Positions 5,828-10,566 of a stretch of 10,566 nucleotides of DNA are shown here, piece by piece. The notes beneath the pieces were generated by a model that made no database searches, was not told the origin of the DNA, and saw only the letters and a program-made list of their open reading frames with translations. The stretch's first letter is position 1. Each line of letters opens with the position of its first letter. The position numbers and the translations under genes are program-made. Source of the stretch: Verrucomicrobiales bacterium (GTDB lineage: Bacteria; Verrucomicrobiota; Verrucomicrobiia; Limisphaerales; UBA1096); the NCBI GenBank assembly GCA_011523195.1, contig WTHH01000069.1, forward strand, positions 1-10,566. The letters run 5' to 3'.

Positions 5828-7528
5828 TTATTCAGCAGCAGGTGCGGGCGCTTCCTCCTTGGCCGGTTCGGCCTCGCCAGTTTCCAACTCGGGGGCCGGT
5901 TCGCTTGGCTCGGTGCTTTCTGCTTGGCCAAGCGCTTGACCTTCACCTTTGGCTGGCTCGGTCGCCAGTTCAGTCGAGGTCTCGGTGACCTCCGCCTGAC
6001 CCTCTGCTTCCGGCTCTGCCGGAGTCGTTTCGGCCTTGGCCTCTTCCGCAGCGGGGGCTTCCTCTTTTTTCTCCGGTTTGGGCTTCTTCTTTTTCTGCTG
6101 CGGCGGTTGCGGCTTGGGAGCCACTTCCATCTGGCCGTTGGCGTACTCGATGACGTGACCCTGATGCACGAGCCAGTGCAGGTCGCTAAGCACAGCGGTG
6201 CGCTCGGGTGAAAGCGGCGCATCCTTTTTTTCATCGCCCTCCCCGGAGGCCTCGGGGGCTTCCGGCTCGGGGGCAAATTTCTCGAGCACATTGCGGCGCG
6301 TGCAGTTTTCCGTATCGATTATAAACGAGACAATGTCCCTAATGCTCTCGCTGACCGGTGTGTTCTCGAGGTCGAGATGGTGCGGCCGTGAAACAGAGAC
6401 ATGCGTGACGCTCTTTTTACGCTTAAAAAACTGAAGGCCGTGGCTGCTGAACTCCTGGCTCAACATGTTTACCACCTTTATCGGAAACCGGCGCTGCTCG
6501 TCGAACGCTCGGCGCACGAGGTTTTGCATGCGCGGCGGCGACTTGCGGGTGTAGACGTTGCCCTTTAGGGCGATACTGTCCACGCTGGCAATAAGGTTGC
6601 CGAGATGATGCTCACGGAAATGGCTGCGGACGGCGTCGCGTGAATCCAGTCGGGCCTCCTCCGGCAAATTGATCGCGATGTACTCGGTCTTGAAGCTCTG
6701 TTCCTCGATCCATTTGTTCACAACCTCCTCGTCGTGGACGATCTTCACGCGTGACTTGAACACGTCAAACGGCAGCCGGGCAAATCGCTCGGCGTGGAGG
6801 CTGCGGAGTTTTTCCTGATACCCGTGGTAGTTCGGCGGGCCGAGAATTTCGTCGCTCATGCCGCACTGGGCCACAAACGTGTAGGTTCCCTTCGGCGGGT
6901 CGATCTCGGTTTTTTCCGTCTTGTAAAAGGTGTCAAAATGCCTGCCCAAAACATGGTCGATGGCCTGCTCCTCGGAGAGCCAGACCGTCTCGTCGACCTG
7001 ACAAAAAAACAGCGGTTGGGCCACGGTGCCGTCCTCCTTGCGCTTGGTTTGGAATACGGCCTCGTAGCGTTCGCTCTTGGCAATGATTAGCCGAGCGATG
7101 TCGAACAACGGATATGCACGGCCACTGTTCTTGATCTGCTTTGCCAGTGCCTCGACCCCGTTTTTCTCCGGCCGAATGGAGGCATCAATCTCCAGCGGCG
7201 GACGTGGCGGGCCGTCATTGCGACGGAAGTTGCCCTTCCGGTTTTGCGGACGCTTGCCGTCACGGTTTTGAAATTTCTGACGCCGATCTCCTCCGTCTCT
7301 TCGCTCATCCCGGCCGCGTGGCCGGTCGCCGCGACCCTTGAAGTCGCGACCTCGATTGTCGTCGCGTCGCCTCGGGCGATCCCCCCAGTCGCCACGGCCT
7401 CTGCCGCGTGGTCTATCGTCACCGGCAAAGTCGGCGTACGGTTTTGCGTCGTTCGGTTCCTGCGCCCACTGGGGGAGGAATGCCATCTCCAGATCCTTCA
7501 ACGGATCGGTGTTTTCTTGATCACTCAT
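5828..7528 (-). CDS. Large RG-rich protein of unknown function
   Basis: I do not recognise a named family for this 566-residue protein. Four parts can be seen. Residues 1-36 are acidic and include LEMAFLPQWAQEP. Residues 38-105 are dominated by Arg, Gly and Asp with many RG and RGR steps, like RGG boxes of RNA-binding proteins. Residues 112-415 look globular, with mixed helix and strand, and include PLFFCQVDETVWLSEEQA and PPNYHGYQEKLRSLHAERF. Around 440-470 a short segment, LSDLHWLVHQGHVIEYANG, resembles a winged-helix element. From about 471 to the end it is low-complexity: a Lys/Pro patch, then Ala/Glu/Pro. That tail contains QALGQA (531-536), encoded by a copy of the dispersed repeat. Nucleic-acid binding is an inference from composition only. 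It lies 9 bases upstream of purM and after the sulfatase gene. Confidence 0.85.
   Translation of the reverse strand: MSDQENTDPLKDLEMAFLPQWAQEPNDAKPYADFAGDDRPRGRGRGDWGDRPRRRDDNRGRDFKGRGDRPRGRDERRDGGDRRQKFQNRDGKRPQNRKGNFRRNDGPPRPPLEIDASIRPEKNGVEALAKQIKNSGRAYPLFDIARLIIAKSERYEAVFQTKRKEDGTVAQPLFFCQVDETVWLSEEQAIDHVLGRHFDTFYKTEKTEIDPPKGTYTFVAQCGMSDEILGPPNYHGYQEKLRSLHAERFARLPFDVFKSRVKIVHDEEVVNKWIEEQSFKTEYIAINLPEEARLDSRDAVRSHFREHHLGNLIASVDSIALKGNVYTRKSPPRMQNLVRRAFDEQRRFPIKVVNMLSQEFSSHGLQFFKRKKSVTHVSVSRPHHLDLENTPVSESIRDIVSFIIDTENCTRRNVLEKFAPEPEAPEASGEGDEKKDAPLSPERTAVLSDLHWLVHQGHVIEYANGQMEVAPKPQPPQQKKKKPKPEKKEEAPAAEEAKAETTPAEPEAEGQAEVTETSTELATEPAKGEGQALGQAESTEPSEPAPELETGEAEPAKEEAPAPAAE
5922..5938. repeat. 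Palindromic repeat copy inside a coding region
   Basis: GCTTGGCCAAGCGCTTG lies in the C-terminal low-complexity tail of the RG-rich protein and is translated in frame as QALGQA. The 12-base period keeps the reading frame. The exact palindrome GCTTGGCCAAGC occupies 5922-5933. Confidence 0.85.
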
Positions 7529-7641
7529 GATGCGGATGGTTATCCGTGTTGTCGGGTTGCGGTTTCAAAAAACCGGCCGGCGAAAATGACTCTCTCGCAC
7601 GCCGATAACAAGACTTAATTCGTATTGAGGCGCGCACAAAA

Positions 7642-9078
7642 TCATTTGATGCGCCAATCTTTCGGCGCCTTGAACTGCCGCCTGCCCGCGCCGTAAATGT
7701 CAACGCTGAACTCTGGTTGTAAGCGACGAAAGGCGATCAGTTTTTTTGCGAGTTCCGCGGCAACTTTCGGATGCTGCCCGAGCAAGTCGATCGTCTCGTT
7801 GGGATCACGATCGATGCGAAAGAGAAAACGCTCATGCCTCTTCGTCCTCCACTTGCCGCTGGAAATGTTCGGCCCTTTGATGAGCAGCTTCCACTTCGCT
7901 GTTCGCATCGCAATCTTCTCTTTATCCTCACCCCCCTGGCCGTGGTAAAAATAAAGTTCACGATCGAGTTGGCTGCGCTTGGCCTGCAGCACGTCGAGGA
8001 CGTCACGACCATCGAACGGTTTGTTGCCAAGTGTAGCCGTTCCCCCCGAGAGCTTGGTCAGGGTTGGCATCACGTCGATGCACGAGATCGGCACGGTGAT
8101 TTTTTTGCCACCCGCCACGCCGCCGCCTGGCCAACGCATCGCCGCGGCCACACGGATACCACCCTCCCACGCGTCGAGCTTGTTACCGCGCAGCGGCAGA
8201 TTGTTTCTCGGCAGTCCACCCACGCCGCCATTGTCGCTGAAAAACAGGACGATCGTATTAGCCGCCTCACCACTGGCATCGACCGACTTGAGGATTCGCC
8301 CGATACCATCGTCCATGCAGGCCACCATTGCAGCCACCGTCTGACGGAGGGTTTTATTTTTCCCTTTCGCATCCGGGGACGCCAGGTGCGCAAACTTCTT
8401 CAAATACTTATCCGGTGCCTGAAACGGTGAGTGCGGCGCGTTGAACGGTACATAACAAAAATACGGCGCTTCGCCCTTGGCATGCCGGGAGATGAACTGG
8501 CTGGCCGCATCGGCAATCAGGTCGGTAGCGTAGCCGGTTTCCGGGTTGGTTTTCCCGTTGAGATGCCAGTCGCGCTCCCCTTCGCGAGTGAGGTCGAAAT
8601 AGTCGATAGCCCCGTTGAAATGACCTTGAAAATGCGTGAATCCCTGATTATTCGGGTGCCATTTGATGTCGTTGTGGCCGAGGTGCCATTTGCCGAAAAT
8701 GCCCCGTTGCGTGTAGCCCAGCTTGCCCAGTGCTTCCGGCAACGTTAGCTCCGCCGGGTCCAGACCGAAGTGCCGCCAAGGCGGGATCACTGCACGCGCC
8801 ATCCCGAACCGGATCGGGTATCGCCCGGTCATCAGTCCGGCCCGGGTCGGGCTGCACATCGGGAACACATAAAACTGATCCAGCTCCACTCCCTCCCGAG
8901 CGATGCGGTCGATGTTGGGTGTGGGGATGCGGTCCGAGTGAAACCCGACGTCGGCCCACCCAAGGTCGTCGGCAACAATGATGACCACATTCGGCTTGGC
9001 TTCAACTGCATCCACCCGCTTGGCCAAGCCAAGCACGGTGACCAACAACAAAGTGGAACAAAAAAATCTGCAACTCAT
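7642..9078 (-). CDS. Secreted arylsulfatase, formylglycine-dependent
   Basis: This 478-residue enzyme of the sulfatase family hydrolyses sulfate esters, probably on marine polysaccharides or glycosaminoglycan-like substrates; the real substrate is unknown. Starting at the ATG at 9078, the protein has a signal peptide MSCRFFCSTLLLVTVLGLA, then the sulfatase core PNVVIIVADDLGWADVG with metal-binding Asp37 and Asp38. The formylglycine motif CSPTR has its Cys at residue 75, followed by TGRYP. GKWHLGH carries Lys130 and His132. NAPHSPFQAP and FFSDNGG supply further active-site residues. Order and spacing resemble arylsulfatase B-like enzymes. The frame stays open to a TTG at 9150, but that lies in a repeat copy; an ATG at 9105 is an alternative start. 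A repeat copy encodes LAKR at the end of the signal peptide. An anaerobic or aerobic formylglycine-generating enzyme must be encoded elsewhere. Confidence 0.92.
   Translation of the reverse strand: MSCRFFCSTLLLVTVLGLAKRVDAVEAKPNVVIIVADDLGWADVGFHSDRIPTPNIDRIAREGVELDQFYVFPMCSPTRAGLMTGRYPIRFGMARAVIPPWRHFGLDPAELTLPEALGKLGYTQRGIFGKWHLGHNDIKWHPNNQGFTHFQGHFNGAIDYFDLTREGERDWHLNGKTNPETGYATDLIADAASQFISRHAKGEAPYFCYVPFNAPHSPFQAPDKYLKKFAHLASPDAKGKNKTLRQTVAAMVACMDDGIGRILKSVDASGEAANTIVLFFSDNGGVGGLPRNNLPLRGNKLDAWEGGIRVAAAMRWPGGGVAGGKKITVPISCIDVMPTLTKLSGGTATLGNKPFDGRDVLDVLQAKRSQLDRELYFYHGQGGEDKEKIAMRTAKWKLLIKGPNISSGKWRTKRHERFLFRIDRDPNETIDLLGQHPKVAAELAKKLIAFRRLQPEFSVDIYGAGRRQFKAPKDWRIK
9018..9029. repeat. Palindromic repeat copy inside the sulfatase signal peptide
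   Basis: The exact palindrome GCTTGGCCAAGC, extended on the right by CAAGC, lies in the sulfatase gene just after the hydrophobic part of the signal peptide. It is translated on the minus strand as part of LGLAKR. The frame used here (AKR-type) differs from that of the copy in the RG-rich protein (QAL-type). Confidence 0.75.
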
Positions 9079-9140
9079 GAAACAATTATGAACCGCAGCG
9101 AACATCCGCCAGCACCATTCCAAAAGCAAGCCACCACCCC

Positions 9141-9158
9141 GCTTGGCCAAGCGCTTGG
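9141..9158. repeat. Palindromic repeat copy, intergenic
   Basis: This copy carries both exact palindromes (9141-9152 and 9147-9158). It lies 4 bases past the metallophosphoesterase stop and about 60 bases upstream of the sulfatase start. The TTG on the minus strand at 9150 is in frame with the sulfatase and is a false start. Confidence 0.9.
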
Positions 9159-9162
9159 TTGA

Positions 9163-9627
9163 TTACAATTCGATGAACTGTGGTTTTAGTTCGTCGGACT
9201 CGATGGTGAGCCGCACCAGACTCGGAGGGTGCTGCCCGCGGGGGCGAGTAACGGAGCCGGGATTGAGGAACAGGATGCCGTTCACGGTTTCGCAAAACGG
9301 CTTGTGCGTGTGCCCGAAAACAACCACGTCCGGCTGCACGCGGTTGAGTCGTTCGCGCAGCGGCGCCTCAAGGCGGTGCGGTTCGACGATGTGCTGCACG
9401 AAAAACTTTTTGTCGCCAAGCGTGGCCACGGCGGTCTCGTTGATCGGCAGATCGCCGTCGGTGTTTCCCAGCACGACCGTCGTGGGTGCAATCGCTTCCA
9501 ACTCGGATATGATTTGATACAAGCCAATGTCGCCGGCGTGGATGATTGCATCCACCCCGCCCAGCGCCTCCGCAATCTTCGGCGACCAGTCGCTGTGGTT
9601 GTCTGAAAGGATGCCAATCGTCGTCAT
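9163..9627 (-). CDS. YfcE/MJ0936-type metallophosphoesterase
   Basis: This is a small two-metal phosphodiesterase of 154 residues, the usual size for this family. Metal ligands are recognisable: Asp9 and His11 in GILSDNHSD, Asp33 in HAGDI, Asn55 in VLGNTDGD, and His106/His108 in VFGHTHKP, followed by FLNPGSVTRPRG, a family hallmark. The usual THGH motif between these blocks is replaced by VQHIVEPH, so His79 probably fills that role without the following glycine. The start is the ATG at 9627, which overlaps the stop of the upstream DUF6580 gene as ATGA and implies translational coupling. The frame is open much further upstream, but that extension lies within the DUF6580 gene and has the Arg/Gly-rich look of a shadow. 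The natural substrate is unknown; homologues cleave model phosphodiesters. Confidence 0.92.
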   Translation of the reverse strand: MTTIGILSDNHSDWSPKIAEALGGVDAIIHAGDIGLYQIISELEAIAPTTVVLGNTDGDLPINETAVATLGDKKFFVQHIVEPHRLEAPLRERLNRVQPDVVVFGHTHKPFCETVNGILFLNPGSVTRPRGQHPPSLVRLTIESDELKPQFIEL

Positions 9628-10238
9628 ACCGGTTCCGGTGATGGGTCGCTGGGTTTCGCCTCGTCCTCCTCGGTGTCTTCGGCCTCCGGTTCCGGCTCGG
9701 TTGCTTCCATCGCCTCGCTGAGTTTCATCGCGCCGGCAAACAGGCCGGTGAACAAACCGGTGCCCAGCAGTGTCTTGAGGCCGAACATCCAGGTCGGCGG
9801 GAAGCCGGGTAGCCCGACCGTCAACGCCTGCACCCAGCCGGCGATGGTCTTGGCGTAGGCCGGGTTGACCATCCACGAGACGGAGTTGCTGACGAGGTAA
9901 AACAGCAACGCCCCAAATAGCGTCCCGAGGAACACCCGGCCGTAGCTTCGGCGCCGAGCCAGCCACTTGGCCAGGACGACAAACAGCGCAAGGATCATCC
10001 AGTTCGTGACCAGCCTCGGGTCAAGCACGGTTACGTCGTAGGCGAACACGTTTAGCAGGATGTCGGTGACGATGATGGTTGCCAGAGGCAGCACCCAGCC
10101 CATCCAACCGGGGAGCCAGAATGCCGCACAAAACAACAGCGCGTGGGCGGCACTAAAATTCTGCGGGAGCATGCCGGGCCAACGACTCACGGCGAAGATG
10201 AGCATCAGCAACAGTGGCAGCCAGATTTTGCGCGGCAC
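9624..10238 (-). CDS. DUF6580-like integral membrane protein
   Basis: This is a 204-residue hydrophobic protein with about five membrane segments, roughly at residues 4-20, 30-62 (probably two helices), 78-95, 103-121 and 152-172. It resembles DUF6580 proteins: an N-terminal SRWPGMLPQNFSAAHALLFCAAFW block, a VTDILLN motif, then SNSVSWMVNPAYAKTIAGWVQALTVGLP, similar to the SNFAVW...YPKT..GL segment of that family. Function is unknown; the topology is reminiscent of small-molecule uptake S components. The last 30 residues form an acidic Glu/Pro tail that is not part of the membrane core. The start is GTG at 10238 (MPRKIWLPLLL), with an alternative ATG 11 codons later. It heads a pair with the metallophosphoesterase, joined by an ATGA overlap. 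A divergent gene starts 82 bases away. Confidence 0.75.
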   Translation of the reverse strand: MPRKIWLPLLLMLIFAVSRWPGMLPQNFSAAHALLFCAAFWLPGWMGWVLPLATIIVTDILLNVFAYDVTVLDPRLVTNWMILALFVVLAKWLARRRSYGRVFLGTLFGALLFYLVSNSVSWMVNPAYAKTIAGWVQALTVGLPGFPPTWMFGLKTLLGTGLFTGLFAGAMKLSEAMEATEPEPEAEDTEEDEAKPSDPSPEPV

Positions 10239-10250
10239 GCGGCGACGTTA

Positions 10251-10271
10251 GCCAAGCGCTTGGCCAAGCGC
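10251..10271. repeat. Palindromic repeat copy in a divergent promoter region
   Basis: This is nearly two 12-base units with both exact palindromes (10252-10263 and 10258-10269). It is placed between the divergent starts of the DUF6580 gene (10238) and the gene at 10321. On the left it is flanked by GTTA, the same flank seen at 361-364. Confidence 0.9.
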
Positions 10272-10320
10272 AAACAGCCACTTGCCGCGCTTGGTCAGTG
10301 ACGCTAGTTTACCGCCAGTC

Positions 10321-10566
10321 ATGAGTGAAAACGAACCTCCGGTGATTCCATCCAACCCCGCACAGCCGCAGCGGCCGGTCCCACAGAAAAAAGGCAGAGG
10401 CTGGATGTGGTTCTCGTTTTTCCTGCTGTTCTGCATGCTGTGTGGCGGTAGTGGGTTCTTTATGCTGGCGGGAATGATCGGTGCCGTCGCTGGCGATCTG
10501 GAAACCAACCCCACCTATGACAAGCAGACGGTTCGCAACAACGGCAGCAAAAATGACCTCGCGCTG
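10321..10566 (+). CDS. Membrane-anchored protein, N-terminal part, possibly SppA
   Basis: An open frame starts with ATG at 10321 and runs out of the window after 82 codons. It encodes a short cytoplasmic Pro/Gln-rich leader (residues 1-27, with the basic patch KKGRGW at its end), one hydrophobic segment rich in Phe, Met, Cys and Gly (about 28-57), and then a polar stretch ending in GSKNDLALI-like sequence. This layout and the DLAL strand at the end fit the N-terminus of bacterial signal peptide peptidase SppA (family S49), in which a single membrane anchor precedes a strand like KIALIPVxG. The catalytic region lies outside the window, so the identification is weak. The gene is divergent from the DUF6580 gene, and no clear promoter is seen in the gap. 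Confidence 0.55.
   Translation, partial: MSENEPPVIPSNPAQPQRPVPQKKGRGWMWFSFFLLFCMLCGGSGFFMLAGMIGAVAGDLETNPTYDKQTVRNNGSKNDLAL

Noticed and set aside
5545..6291. 248-codon minus-strand frame with a Lys/Arg/Pro-rich product
   Set aside because: It is another frame of the RG-rich gene tail and the start of purM; the basic composition comes from the Glu/Ala/Pro codons of the real frame.
7300..7415. Tandem DNA repeat in the RG-rich segment
   Set aside because: The amino-acid pattern is repetitive, but the codons vary and no constant DNA period is visible.
7565..7612. Intrinsic terminator after the sulfatase on the minus strand
   Set aside because: CGGCG and CGCCG arms followed by GCCGG and six T are present, but the stem is 5 bp with a 17-base loop and the T run is displaced, so support is too weak.
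7771..8430. 219-codon plus-strand frame
   Set aside because: It is antisense to the sulfatase, whose catalytic motifs run through this region.
9628..9966. N-terminal extension of the metallophosphoesterase
   Set aside because: It overlaps the DUF6580 gene in another frame and gives Arg/Gly-rich sequence; the ATG at 9627 starts exactly at the family N-terminus.
1769..10271. CRISPR array
   Set aside because: Repeats are short, palindromic, irregularly spaced by hundreds to thousands of bases, and have no uniform spacers or cas genes.

Overview
The window looks like a piece of a GC-rich chromosome from the Planctomycetota-Verrucomicrobiota-Chlamydiota superphylum, most likely a Verrucomicrobiota bacterium. 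This is inferred from gene content: a Tat-exported DUF1501 protein and a secreted formylglycine sulfatase, both families greatly expanded there, plus a DUF6580 membrane protein and a large RG-rich protein of unknown function. Clear Shine-Dalgarno sequences are also lacking before almost every start. No mobile element, RNA gene or CRISPR array is visible.

Layout. Positions 1-4728 are read on the plus strand: the end of accB, then accC (biotin carboxyl carrier protein and biotin carboxylase of acetyl-CoA carboxylase), a DUF1501 protein, a 313-base gap with several hairpins, and a class V aminotransferase of the alanine-glyoxylate/serine-pyruvate type. Positions 4760-10238 are read on the minus strand. 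In order of transcription they hold a DUF6580 membrane protein overlapping a YfcE-like metallophosphoesterase by ATGA, a secreted arylsulfatase, the RG-rich protein, and purM (AIR synthetase) 9 bases after it. At 10321 a plus-strand gene starts and runs off the end. It encodes a membrane-anchored protein that may be the signal peptide peptidase SppA. The aminotransferase and purM converge with 31 bases between them; the DUF6580 gene and the last gene diverge.

The functions are mostly unrelated housekeeping: fatty-acid synthesis, purine synthesis, amino-acid/glyoxylate metabolism and polysaccharide sulfate removal. No multi-gene defence or biosynthetic system is present.

The most remarkable element is a short self-complementary repeat with a 12-base period, GGCCAAGCGCTT. 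It sits in most of the intergenic gaps and also lies inside two coding regions. Six exact copies of GCTTGGCCAAGC and five of CCAAGCGCTTGG occur in 10.6 kb, plus degenerate copies. The unit is free of stop codons in all six frames and carries TTG codons, so it creates false N-terminal extensions on several genes. I chose starts with this in mind.
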